Assembly: GCA_017984135.1 (NCBI GenBank)
Contig: JAGNZZ010000007.1
Span: 1 to 64,000, forward strand
DNA: 64,000 bases
Direction: 5' to 3'
Source of the DNA: Chitinophagales bacterium
Lineage (GTDB): Bacteria > Bacteroidota > Bacteroidia > Chitinophagales > JADIYW01
The notes beneath the pieces were generated by a model. It made no database searches. It was not told the DNA's origin and was given only the letters and a program-made list of their open reading frames with translations. A program made the position numbers and the translations under genes. Of the stretch, positions 45,660 to 54,599 are shown one piece after another (the stretch's first letter is position 1; the number at the start of each line of letters is the position of its first letter).

Positions 45660-46667
45660 ATGCCTGAAATAATCATCTTAGCCATAGAATCTTCTTGTGA
45701 CGATACTTCTGCTGCCATTTGTGTGGATGGAAAAGTAGTGTCTAATTTAACGGCAAATCAACATGTACACGAACAATTTGGTGGTGTGATACCAGAATTA
45801 GCAAGCCGTGAGCATACAAAAAATATCATTCCGGTTGTAGCTGAAGCAATAAAACAAGTGGGAATTTCTAAAAATCAGATTCATGCAGTTGCATTTACAC
45901 GTGGGCCAGGTTTGTTGGGTTCGTTATTAGTTGGTGGAATTTTTGCCAAATCATTTGCACAAGCAATGCAAGTTCCATTGATAGATGTACACCACATGCA
46001 AGCACATGTTTTAGCACATTTTATTGATGCTCCAATGCCGGCGTTTCCATTTTTATGCCTAACCGTTTCAGGCGGCCATACCCAAATTGTTCTAGTGAAC
46101 GATTATTTGGATATGAAAGTGATAGGAACTACAATAGACGATGCAGCTGGTGAAGCCTTCGACAAAACTGCAAAAATGCTAAATTTACCCTATCCAGGTG
46201 GTCCATTAATTGATAAATACGCACAATTAGGAAATTCTGCAGCATTTAAATTTACAGAGCCTCAAATTGAAGGTTTCAATTTTTCTTTTAGTGGCTTGAA
46301 AACAAATATTTTATATTTCTTACAAAAAGAATTAAAACAGAATCCCAATTTTATAGATGAAAATTTAAATGATATTTGTGCTTCGGTTCAGCATACAATT
46401 GTTTCAATTTTAATAAAAAAACTACTCAAGGCATCTAAAGAAACAACTATCAACGAAATTGCCATTGCAGGTGGTGTAAGTGCTAATTTAGGTTTGAGAA
46501 ATGCATTGACAGAAACAGGAAAAAAAAATAATTGGAAAACATACATACCTCAATTTCAATACTGCACCGATAATGCAGGAATGATAGCTATTGCTGCATA
46601 TCATAAATACTTGAGAAATGAATTTTGTCCCATTGATATTCCCATAAAAGCTCGGTTAGAATTTTAA
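45660..46667 (+). CDS. tsaD: tRNA N6-adenosine threonylcarbamoyltransferase
   Basis: 335 residues. IIILAIESSCDDTSAAI, PELASREHTKNIIPVV, the metal-binding VHHMQAHVLAHF and GGHTQIVLVND are typical. GGVSANLGLRNAL closes the nucleotide site. With TsaB, TsaC and TsaE it makes t6A37 in ANN-decoding tRNAs. It is divergent from tamB and followed after 9 bases by a thioesterase-like gene. Confidence 0.97.
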   Translation: MPEIIILAIESSCDDTSAAICVDGKVVSNLTANQHVHEQFGGVIPELASREHTKNIIPVVAEAIKQVGISKNQIHAVAFTRGPGLLGSLLVGGIFAKSFAQAMQVPLIDVHHMQAHVLAHFIDAPMPAFPFLCLTVSGGHTQIVLVNDYLDMKVIGTTIDDAAGEAFDKTAKMLNLPYPGGPLIDKYAQLGNSAAFKFTEPQIEGFNFSFSGLKTNILYFLQKELKQNPNFIDENLNDICASVQHTIVSILIKKLLKASKETTINEIAIAGGVSANLGLRNALTETGKKNNWKTYIPQFQYCTDNAGMIAIAAYHKYLRNEFCPIDIPIKARLEF

Positions 46668-46676
46668 TATATAATT

Positions 46677-47102
46677 ATGCAACGCGTTCAAATAGATTTT
46701 CCAGAAACTACTTTGTTTACCTATCAATTTACTATTGTAGAAGAAGATATCAATATTGCTAATCATGTAGGGAATGAACGAATATTGGTATTAGCGAATC
46801 ATTCTCGTGAAAAAATGTTTGAACATCTAAATTTAAAACTTTATGATTTAAATGAATTACATGGAATTGTAGTTGCCAATCATACCATAAATTATAAGTC
46901 AGAAGGATTTTTAAATGATATTATTACTTGCTATGGTTCAATAGATACATTGACAGAATGTAGCTTTGATTTGCTTTTTCATTTTAAAAAAGAAAATGGA
47001 AAAACATTAGCCATGTTACGAACAGGTTGTATTTATTATGATTTTCAAACTCGAAAAATAAAGGCTTTGCCCGAAAGCTACAATATCGTTTTTAATAAAT
47101 AA
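46677..47102 (+). CDS. Hotdog-fold thioesterase-like protein
   Basis: 141 residues. The pattern FTIVEEDINIANHVGNERIL, then HGIVVANHTINYKSEGFLND, then ITCYGSIDTLTECSFDLLFHF fits the 4HBT/acyl-CoA thioesterase hotdog fold, with the start helix after the first strand. No signal peptide. Coupled closely to tsaD (9-base gap) but functionally unrelated as far as can be seen. The acyl substrate is unknown. Confidence 0.78.
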   Translation: MQRVQIDFPETTLFTYQFTIVEEDINIANHVGNERILVLANHSREKMFEHLNLKLYDLNELHGIVVANHTINYKSEGFLNDIITCYGSIDTLTECSFDLLFHFKKENGKTLAMLRTGCIYYDFQTRKIKALPESYNIVFNK

Positions 47103-47238
47103 TTGAGTTCAATTTATGGTTACTTACATCTAAGTAGTGGCATTTTAAGATATTATTATTTATGTCTTTTAAGATTTTTTTTTAGGTAATAAAACTAACA
47201 TTCACTTATCTTTAGCTAATTATAATAGAATTTATAGT

Positions 47239-48864
47239 ATGTCCTTTTCAGCAAGAAATAGAAGTCGATATTTACAGCAATTACAAAATGAACAATTTGA
47301 CTTATTGGTAATAGGTGGTGGTATCACAGGTGCTGGTATAGCATTAGATGCAACCGCACGTGGATTAAAAGTATGTTTAATCGAAAAAGATGATTTTGCT
47401 TCCGGAACAAGTTCACGTTCAACGAAATTAATTCATGGAGGTTTGCGTTATTTAAAACAATTAGAATTTGGCATCGTGCGTGAAGTAGGTCAGGAGCGTA
47501 CCATTTTATACAAGAACGCTCCTCATATTGTAATTCCAGAACGTATGTTGCTACCTATTATTGATGGTGGTTCTCTTGGTAAATATTCAACATCATTAGG
47601 TTTATATGTATATGATAGGTTAGCAGGTGTTGAAAAAGAAGAACGCAGAAATATGCTATCAAAAGAAGAAACGATGGAGCAAGAACCACTCTTAAATACA
47701 TCTATATTAAAAGGTGGTGGCATGTATGTAGAATATAGAAGTGATGATGCTCGATTAACTATCGAAGTTTTAAAAACGGCAGTAGAAAAAGGAGCATTGT
47801 GTTTAAATTATGTCGAATTTTCATCCTTTATTTTAAACGAACAAAACAAAATTAAAGGTGCAGTAGTAAAAGATATAATTGAGGATAAAGAGCTTAAAAT
47901 AAAAGCAAAAAAAATCATTAATGCTTGTGGTCCTTGGGTAGATGATTTACGAAAAAAAGATAATTCTCTAAATAAGAAACGATTGCACTTAACTAAAGGC
48001 ATTCATATTGTTTTAGCTAAAGAAAAACTACCTATCAAACAAGCAGTTTATTTTGATGTGCAAGACGGCAGAATGATTTTCGCCATTCCAAGACACAACA
48101 AAATTTATATAGGCACAACAGATACAAATTATCAATCGAATATTAATTTTCCGTATGCAGAAAAGGAAGATGTTATTTACTTATTAAATGCTGCAAATTA
48201 TATGTTTCCAACAGCCAATTTGGAAATAAATGATATAGAATCTACTTGGGCTGGCTTACGACCATTGATACACGAAGATGGAAAGTCGCCTTCAGATTTA
48301 TCGCGCAAAGATGAAATTTTTATTTCAGATTCAAACCTAATTTCAATTGCTGGTGGTAAATTAACCGGATTTAGGAAAATGGCAGAACGTAGTGTTAATG
48401 TGGTTTGCAAGCAATTGAAAATTGAAGAAGGTCGTCAGTTTCCAAAATGTTCCACCGAATTTATTAAATTAAGTGGTGGACATTTAGAAAAATTTTCCAA
48501 TGACTATGCTCGAGATTTACAAGATGATTTTAAGCAATTTTACTTAGATGATGTACTTGATTTGGTGTTAAAATACGGCAGCAATACACAATATATTTTA
48601 GCTTCTGCACAAACCCATTTCAATAATAATTTGTTATTGGCAGAAGCAGAATATTGTCTAGAATATGAGCTGACAAACAATACTTCCGATTTTATTATTC
48701 GTAGAACCGGAAGATTGTACTTTGAACGTCCTGAAATTAATTCGCACTTAGACGAATTAGATGCTTATTTCAACCATCAATTAAACTACACTGCTGATAT
48801 TGCAATTAAAAATTTAAAAGCATTTGAAAAGGAATATAAATCGGTAGTTGAATTTAAAGCATAA
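47239..48864 (+). CDS. glpD: FAD-dependent glycerol-3-phosphate dehydrogenase
   Basis: 541 residues. The FAD-binding LLVIGGGITGAGIALDATA, SSRSTKLIHGGLRYLKQLEF and GTTDTNYQSN are characteristic, with IESTWAGLRPLIHED and IAGGKLTGFRKMAE further on. It oxidises sn-glycerol-3-phosphate to dihydroxyacetone phosphate at the membrane and feeds the quinone pool. A near -7 box TATCTTTA lies about 30 bases upstream. No glpK or glpF is adjacent. Confidence 0.94.
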   Translation: MSFSARNRSRYLQQLQNEQFDLLVIGGGITGAGIALDATARGLKVCLIEKDDFASGTSSRSTKLIHGGLRYLKQLEFGIVREVGQERTILYKNAPHIVIPERMLLPIIDGGSLGKYSTSLGLYVYDRLAGVEKEERRNMLSKEETMEQEPLLNTSILKGGGMYVEYRSDDARLTIEVLKTAVEKGALCLNYVEFSSFILNEQNKIKGAVVKDIIEDKELKIKAKKIINACGPWVDDLRKKDNSLNKKRLHLTKGIHIVLAKEKLPIKQAVYFDVQDGRMIFAIPRHNKIYIGTTDTNYQSNINFPYAEKEDVIYLLNAANYMFPTANLEINDIESTWAGLRPLIHEDGKSPSDLSRKDEIFISDSNLISIAGGKLTGFRKMAERSVNVVCKQLKIEEGRQFPKCSTEFIKLSGGHLEKFSNDYARDLQDDFKQFYLDDVLDLVLKYGSNTQYILASAQTHFNNNLLLAEAEYCLEYELTNNTSDFIIRRTGRLYFERPEINSHLDELDAYFNHQLNYTADIAIKNLKAFEKEYKSVVEFKA

Positions 48865-48909
48865 AATTACTTGTTGTAACAACTAATCTTATTTTCAACA
48901 AAAAAGCAT

Positions 48910-48917
48910 TAATTTTG
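48910..48917 (+). promoter_or_regulatory. -7 promoter box of pruA
   Basis: TAATTTTG matches TAnnTTTG exactly, 53 bases before ATG 48970. Confidence 0.5.
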
Positions 48918-48969
48918 TTGTATGGATGTGAAAATCAATCGTTAATTTCATCTTTTTAATTTTATAGTT

Positions 48970-50601
48970 ATGCCAAATAAAATTGCACTTATTCCAATTC
49001 CGGCGAACGAACCGATATTAGGTTATATGCCGAATAGTCCAGAACGTAAAGCATTGAAAGCAGAGTTGAATAGACGTAAATCAATGGAATACGACATACC
49101 GATGTTTATTAATGGAAAAGAAGTGCGAACCGGAAATTTGATAAACATGTTTCCACCACATGAATTATCTCATAAAATTGGACAATATCATAAAGGAAAT
49201 GCAGCACATGTTCATCAAGCCATTGATGCTGCTTTACAAGCTAGACAAAAATGGGCAAATATGCATTGGGAAGATAGAGCTTCCATTTTTCTTAAAGCAG
49301 CCGATTTAATTGCAGGTCCATATCGCGCAGCCATTAATGCGGCAACCATGTTGGCACAATCTAAAAATGCATTTCAAGCAGAAATTGATGCAGCTTGTGA
49401 GTTGGCAGATTTCTTGCGCTTTAATGTCTATTTTGCGGCACAAATTTATAGCGAACAACCTATTTCTTCTCCAGGAATGCGCAATACCATCGAGTATCGT
49501 CCATTAGAAGGATTTGTGTATGCTATTACTCCATTTAATTTCACCGCAATTTCGGGTAATTTATCCGCATCGCCAATAATGATGGGAAATGTAGTGGTGT
49601 GGAAGCCATCGAATACACAAATTTATTCGGCTTGGACAGTGATGGAAATATTCAGAGAAGCCGGCTTGCCTGATGGCGTTCTAAATATGGTTTTTGCCAA
49701 TGCATCAGAAACGACCGATATCATTTTGTCGCATCGTGAATTTGCAGGTGTACATTTTACAGGATCCACCGGCGTATTTAATAGTATTTGGGAAACAATT
49801 GGAAAAAATTTACATCAATATAAAAATTACCCAAGAATAGTTGGTGAAACAGGTGGAAAAGATTTCATCTTTGCGCATCCAAGTGCGGATGTAGATGTGT
49901 TGGCAACTGCATTGTTGCGCGGTTCGTTTGAGTTTCAAGGTCAAAAATGTTCGGCTTGTTCACGTGCGTATGTGCCTAAATCTATTTGGGATGCTACATG
50001 GGAAAAAATGTACAACGCATTAAAAACATTTAAAATTGGCAATGTAGAAAATTTCACGGTAATGATGGGCGCAGTAATTTCTGAAGCGGCTTACAACCGA
50101 ATTACTCGATACATTGAGCAAGCAAAAGCTAATCCAGATAATATTATTATGTATGGTGGAAATTATGATAAGAAAAAAGGATACTTTATTGAGCCAACGG
50201 TTATACTAACTAAAGATCCTAAATCTCTAACAATGGTAGAAGAAATTTTCGGACCTGTTCTTACTATTTATGTGTACGAAGATGAAATGGTTGAAGATGT
50301 ATTACATTTAGTTGATACTACTTCCGAGTATGCCTTAACTGGAGCTATTATTGCGCAAGATATGTATGCTGTGGAAAAAATGAAAAATGCGTTGACAAAT
50401 AGTGCCGGTAATTTTTATATCAATGATAAATGTACAGGTGCTGTGGTAGGACAACAACCGTTTGGTGGTGCGCGCAAAAGTGGCACCAACGATAAAGCCG
50501 GTAGTAAATGGAATTTATTGCGATGGGTTTCGCCAAGAACCGTGAAGGAAAATTACGTGCCAGCTAAATCCTATAATTACCCATATATGAGTGAAGAGTA
50601 A
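48970..50601 (+). CDS. pruA: L-glutamate gamma-semialdehyde dehydrogenase
   Basis: 543 residues of the aldehyde dehydrogenase superfamily. FTGSTGVFNSIWETIGKNL, the Glu in IVGETGGKDFIFAHP and the catalytic Cys in FEFQGQKCSACSRAYVP are present, and the C-terminal QQPFGGARKSGTNDKAGS fits the P5C dehydrogenase group. It oxidises glutamate semialdehyde to glutamate, the second step of proline use. The proline dehydrogenase gene is not in the window. Confidence 0.93.
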   Translation: MPNKIALIPIPANEPILGYMPNSPERKALKAELNRRKSMEYDIPMFINGKEVRTGNLINMFPPHELSHKIGQYHKGNAAHVHQAIDAALQARQKWANMHWEDRASIFLKAADLIAGPYRAAINAATMLAQSKNAFQAEIDAACELADFLRFNVYFAAQIYSEQPISSPGMRNTIEYRPLEGFVYAITPFNFTAISGNLSASPIMMGNVVVWKPSNTQIYSAWTVMEIFREAGLPDGVLNMVFANASETTDIILSHREFAGVHFTGSTGVFNSIWETIGKNLHQYKNYPRIVGETGGKDFIFAHPSADVDVLATALLRGSFEFQGQKCSACSRAYVPKSIWDATWEKMYNALKTFKIGNVENFTVMMGAVISEAAYNRITRYIEQAKANPDNIIMYGGNYDKKKGYFIEPTVILTKDPKSLTMVEEIFGPVLTIYVYEDEMVEDVLHLVDTTSEYALTGAIIAQDMYAVEKMKNALTNSAGNFYINDKCTGAVVGQQPFGGARKSGTNDKAGSKWNLLRWVSPRTVKENYVPAKSYNYPYMSEE

Positions 50602-50632
50602 AATTGGATAAAATAATATAAATATTTAAACG

Positions 50633-50666
50633 AAAGTCTGTAGAAAAACCTACAGGCTTTTTTATT
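50633..50666 (+). terminator. Rho-independent terminator after pruA
   Basis: AAAGTCTGTAG (50633-50643) pairs with CTACAGGCTTT (50650-50660) including one G-U, loop of 6, then T-rich tail. Confidence 0.88.
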
Positions 50667-50717
50667 TTTTTTCAAATCAGATATTTCAAATACAGCACCA
50701 GTTATACATTATAATTA

Positions 50718-50748
50718 CCGTTTACTCACTAAAAATGCCGTTTACTCA
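50718..50748 (+). promoter_or_regulatory. Paired direct-repeat element, copy 2 (putative LytTR activator site)
   Basis: Two identical 11-mers CCGTTTACTCA start at 50718 and 50738, a period of 20 bp. A near -7 box TAGATTTA (50780-50787) follows about 31 bases after the second copy, and ATG 50829 follows that. The first 29 bases match 22 positions of copy 1 at 20507-20535, including the spacer ACTAAAA. It lies in the 227-base gap after pruA and its terminator, and would control the two-gene unit at 50829-52299. Confidence 0.65.
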
Positions 50749-50828
50749 TTCTGTGTGTTAAATTTTTAAAATTTTCAATTAGATTTAGTTGAATTTTTTA
50801 TTTTTTAAAATCAATATATTCATAAATT

Positions 50829-51233
50829 ATGGCAAACGTAACAATTCAACTTTCATTTATTTCTGAAGCAAATAACGATAGTACGAGAAGACTTAAATCT
50901 AAGTATTATGTAAATTGTTTTTTATTAAACCAAGTAGATGCTAATGGTCAACCACTTAAGAGAGGATTGTATCAACCTAAAATTAATTTAGATGATGGAA
51001 TTTTGTACCCATTAGGACAAGTGAATGAGAATGATAAAGTCGTAGAATTAGAAATTTGGATAGATGATAAAAAACCTATAAGCCGTACAAGTGAAAGTAA
51101 AATTGTAAAAATTCCTTTATCAAGCTATAAAACGAATAAATATAATACGGTAAGAATTTTAATAGAAGAAAAATACAATCCTGCAGGTCAATTAATGAGA
51201 ATCGTGCAACCAGGTTGGCCTAAAACAGTTTAG
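50829..51233 (+). CDS. Unknown protein paired with the M35-type peptidase
   Basis: 134 residues, not recognised. Likely all-beta (VTIQLSFISEANND, KSKYYVNCFLLNQVDANGQP, VVELEIWIDDKK, NTVRILIEEKYNPAGQ). No signal peptide, membrane segment or Cys pair. It is the first gene of a two-gene unit under the direct-repeat element, 19 bases before the peptidase gene. It could be a partner, inhibitor or carrier of the peptidase; nothing in the sequence decides. Confidence 0.7.
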   Translation: MANVTIQLSFISEANNDSTRRLKSKYYVNCFLLNQVDANGQPLKRGLYQPKINLDDGILYPLGQVNENDKVVELEIWIDDKKPISRTSESKIVKIPLSSYKTNKYNTVRILIEEKYNPAGQLMRIVQPGWPKTV

Positions 51234-51252
51234 TATAAAGATATAAATATTA

Positions 51253-52299
51253 ATGGGTTTATCCAATAAAATTGAATTCAACTATTCTATAAGTGATATT
51301 GATTATAGAAATCTAAATATCAATCTTGATTTTAGTGTATATAATAATTCAGAAGTAACGGTATATTTTTCACGTAGAAATACACCTTTTGATAACTATT
51401 TAGATAATTGTTTTGAAATATTATTTAATAACGATAGTGTATTAAGGTTTGATGGATACTACGTAAAGCGTTTTGATGAAAACGCAGATGATATAATAAC
51501 ACTTAAACCTAAAGAAAAATTAAGCACAAGAATCAACATTAGTGATTCGTATAATTTTTCATTAATTGGTAATTATACCATTTCCTATAAAGTTAAAAAT
51601 TTTAAGTATTACATAAACGTCCACTCATTCTTTAAATATAAAGAACAGTGTCATTCATTTGAATTAATTAATCCTTCTGCTTCTTTTCAATTCACTCAAA
51701 AATCACTATTGTTTACTACTATAGGCGAAAGGTTTAGAATTTTAAATAAAGATTTTATATTAACAGATAGAATACAATTTATAAATTCAAATGATGAACA
51801 AAAGCATAAAATAATTGATTTGATAGATGAGATTATCCATTTTTTTAATCATACGTTTCAGCTAAATCAGGATAAACTATTTATTAAGTGGTTTGGAGAA
51901 AAGTTTGATGAAAATTTAGAAAAAGTTAAAAATAATTTTTTGTTTATTTTTGATAAAGTAGAAACGAAAAATGTATCATTTATTATTGATAATAACCTAA
52001 AAAGTAATCAAAATGATTGGTATGCAGTAACGTATTATAACAGTAATTCAATAACATTGTTTCCGCCATTTTGGAATAAAAGTATGGATAAAGGTTTTAA
52101 TTCTAAATTAGGGATTCTTATACATGAATTTAGCCACATGGCTTGTGAATCAAATGATAATTCAACTTCTGTTTGTGATAGTTTGGGACTTGCAAAACAT
52201 AATCCTGACGAGGCAATTACATCTGCAAATAATTATGAATATTATGTAGAAGATTTATTATGGTCGCCAAAATTAAACGATCCGTGTGATTTTTCTTAA
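51253..52299 (+). CDS. M35-like (aspzincin) metalloendopeptidase
   Basis: 348 residues. The N-terminal ~115 residues form a beta-sandwich resembling the N-terminal domain of bacterial M35 proteases (FSRRNTPFDNYLDNCFEI, FDGYYVKRFDENADDIITL). The C-terminal catalytic domain has HEFSH (His291, Glu292, His295) and a likely third zinc ligand Asp302, then AITSANNYEYYVEDLLW, matching the NADNYEYF region of deuterolysin-like enzymes. The canonical GTxDxxYG is altered. There is no signal peptide. Its last 27 bases overlap the convergent hybrid kinase gene. Confidence 0.75.
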   Translation: MGLSNKIEFNYSISDIDYRNLNINLDFSVYNNSEVTVYFSRRNTPFDNYLDNCFEILFNNDSVLRFDGYYVKRFDENADDIITLKPKEKLSTRINISDSYNFSLIGNYTISYKVKNFKYYINVHSFFKYKEQCHSFELINPSASFQFTQKSLLFTTIGERFRILNKDFILTDRIQFINSNDEQKHKIIDLIDEIIHFFNHTFQLNQDKLFIKWFGEKFDENLEKVKNNFLFIFDKVETKNVSFIIDNNLKSNQNDWYAVTYYNSNSITLFPPFWNKSMDKGFNSKLGILIHEFSHMACESNDNSTSVCDSLGLAKHNPDEAITSANNYEYYVEDLLWSPKLNDPCDFS

Positions 52300-54450
52300 T
52301 AATTCATCTGCTTTAAAAGGTTTGTAAATAAAATCATCAAAGCCGATGGTTTGTAAATCTTCATCTGTAAAAGTGGACAACGAAGCCGTATTGCCTATAA
52401 TTTTAACGTGTTGATAGTTTTTATTTTGCCTAATTTTTTGAGTAGCTTCAATGCCATTCATGTTCGGCATATCCAAATCGGTAAAAATAATATCTGGAAT
52501 TTTCTTAAACATTAAATGAATAATTTCGGTTCCATCTTCCGCTTCCATAATTTTAATGGTATTATTAAAGCTCAATAAAATTTCTTTAGCGACCAATCTG
52601 TTTTCTTCATTGTCGTCAGCTATTAAAATAATTTTGTTTGTTAATAATTCTGAATTTAATATTTCTTTATTTTCAATTAATTCAATTTGTTGTTGTGGTA
52701 GATTGAATGGAATTGAAATAGTAAATTCTGTTCCGTGATTTGGTTTGCTTTTTACATCAATTTTACCATGTAAAACTTCCACAATTTTTTTGGAGATAGA
52801 TAACCCTAAACCAGTTCCACCAAATTTCCGGTGAATGGTTTTGTCGGCTTGTTCAAATCTATTAAAAATGGAATGAATATTTTCTTTGGCGATACCAATT
52901 CCAGTATCTTGAATGTGAAAATCTAAAACAATAGATTCAGTCGTTTTTTCTTTAATGCTAAGCGTAAATTTTACACCACCAACAGTTGTAAATTTAATGG
53001 CATTCGATACAAAGTTCAATAAAATCTGATAGATTCGAATGGCATCACCAATAACGTGAATATCTTTTTTGTATTTTTTAAAGACTTCTAATTTTATATT
53101 TTTTTCTAAAGCCTTTGGCTCTAAAGCATCAAAAACATCACGGAGAATAGTATTCAATGAAAATACTTCCTGATTTAATTCTATTTTTCCCGATTCAATT
53201 TTGGAAATATCTAATACATCATTAATAATACCTAATAAATTTTCGCCAGAACGTTTCAGTCGAAGTATGTAATTGCGTTGAATGTCATTTAATGCTTGTT
53301 GTTCCATTAAATAACAAATTCCCAATACACTGTTTATTGGTGTTCTAATTTCGTGGCTCATGTTCGCTAAAAAATCATGCTTAATATTGGCTAATTTTTC
53401 AGCATTATTTTTTTCAATGTTTAAGAGTTTTACATTTTCAATAATTTCTAAGTTTTTAATTTGCTTGCCGGTTTCTAAATTATATATTTCATCACTTAGT
53501 TTTTTGTATTTTTTATAATAAGATAATGATTTTTTGTACTCATTTTTCTGTTCATATAAATTCGATAGTAAATGATATACATCGGTTAAATTTGATTTTA
53601 TTACCTCATTTTTTGAAAACAATAACACCTCATTTAAAACTTTTTCAGCCTCTGAAAATTGTTGTGTTTTTAAACACACTTCGGCATACATTATCTTTAC
53701 TTGATGCTCATCATTTGTATTATTAAGTTGATGATATTGTTTTATAGAATTCAAATAAAACCGAATGGCATCATCATACTTTTTCTTCTTGGTAAATAAA
53801 ATTCCCAAATTTGAATTCGCTAATGCGATGAAATTATTGAACTCATTTTCTTTTGCAATATCAAAACCTTTATTTAAAATCTTTTCAGCTTCTTTCAGTT
53901 CATTATATTCTATTAAATGACCCGAATACGTTATATAAATCATAGCAAGAGAATATAGATTATTACTCTTTTTGCTATACTCAATGGCTTTTTGAAACGC
54001 TTGAATACATTCCTGTTTTTGGTTTTGTAAATAATACTGATACGCTTGATTTAAAAATGCACTGAATAATTGAATAGGATCATTAAATTCTAAAGCAATA
54101 TCTATTTGTTCATTTACTAATGCTTGTGCAGTTTCTAAATTACCTAAATAACGCTGAATACGATATTGGTTACTGATGGCATTAAGTAAAGATTCTAAAT
54201 TATTACTTTTTTTTGCATATTTTTTAGCTACTTCCGTTTGTATCCAAGCCTGACCATATTCACCTAAATCTATATAATATAATGATAGATGAATGTAAAT
54301 AAACGGAATTAAATCTTCTCTTTTATGAGTTTCTATTAATTGTTTACATATATTTAGTTTGTTCAATAATTCATCATTGCTCACCCAATTGTCAGAACGT
54401 TTTAAATTCTTTACAAATACGTCTGCTTGTTCTATGGTTGTTATTTCCAT
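52273..54450 (-). CDS. Soluble TPR-containing hybrid sensor histidine kinase
   Basis: 725 residues. TPR-like helical repeats fill about residues 1-330. A HisKA domain follows with the H-box FLANMSHEIRTPINSVLG (His366), then HATPase_c with LLNFVSNAIKF, DTGIGIAKENI and GGTGLGLSISKKIVEVL. A C-terminal receiver carries Asp658 in IIFTDLDMPNMNG. There are no membrane segments or signal peptide, so it senses an internal cue. Its 3' end overlaps that of the M35 peptidase gene. A near -7 box TAGATTTA lies upstream on the minus strand (54464-54471). Confidence 0.93.
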   Translation of the reverse strand: MEITTIEQADVFVKNLKRSDNWVSNDELLNKLNICKQLIETHKREDLIPFIYIHLSLYYIDLGEYGQAWIQTEVAKKYAKKSNNLESLLNAISNQYRIQRYLGNLETAQALVNEQIDIALEFNDPIQLFSAFLNQAYQYYLQNQKQECIQAFQKAIEYSKKSNNLYSLAMIYITYSGHLIEYNELKEAEKILNKGFDIAKENEFNNFIALANSNLGILFTKKKKYDDAIRFYLNSIKQYHQLNNTNDEHQVKIMYAEVCLKTQQFSEAEKVLNEVLLFSKNEVIKSNLTDVYHLLSNLYEQKNEYKKSLSYYKKYKKLSDEIYNLETGKQIKNLEIIENVKLLNIEKNNAEKLANIKHDFLANMSHEIRTPINSVLGICYLMEQQALNDIQRNYILRLKRSGENLLGIINDVLDISKIESGKIELNQEVFSLNTILRDVFDALEPKALEKNIKLEVFKKYKKDIHVIGDAIRIYQILLNFVSNAIKFTTVGGVKFTLSIKEKTTESIVLDFHIQDTGIGIAKENIHSIFNRFEQADKTIHRKFGGTGLGLSISKKIVEVLHGKIDVKSKPNHGTEFTISIPFNLPQQQIELIENKEILNSELLTNKIILIADDNEENRLVAKEILLSFNNTIKIMEAEDGTEIIHLMFKKIPDIIFTDLDMPNMNGIEATQKIRQNKNYQHVKIIGNTASLSTFTDEDLQTIGFDDFIYKPFKADELLRKITRIV

Positions 54451-54558
54451 GTTCTTGTATTTTTAAATCTACAATTATTTTTTAATAATTACATATAAAA
54501 ATTTCCTGCTTTTATACTCAAAAATTAAATAATCTTAAAATCGTTTATAAAATTAGTA

Positions 54559-54578
54559 TATCACCATAAATGGTGATA
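54559..54578. promoter_or_regulatory. 20-bp perfect palindrome, possible operator
   Basis: TATCACCAT and ATGGTGATA flank an AA spacer. It lies 22 bases before the ATG of the secreted hydrolase and touches a weak -7-like sequence TAATTTCA (54577-54584). There is no T tract, so it is not a terminator. A dimeric repressor site is the simplest reading. Confidence 0.5.
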
Positions 54579-54599
54579 ATTTCATAGAAAATTACGTAC

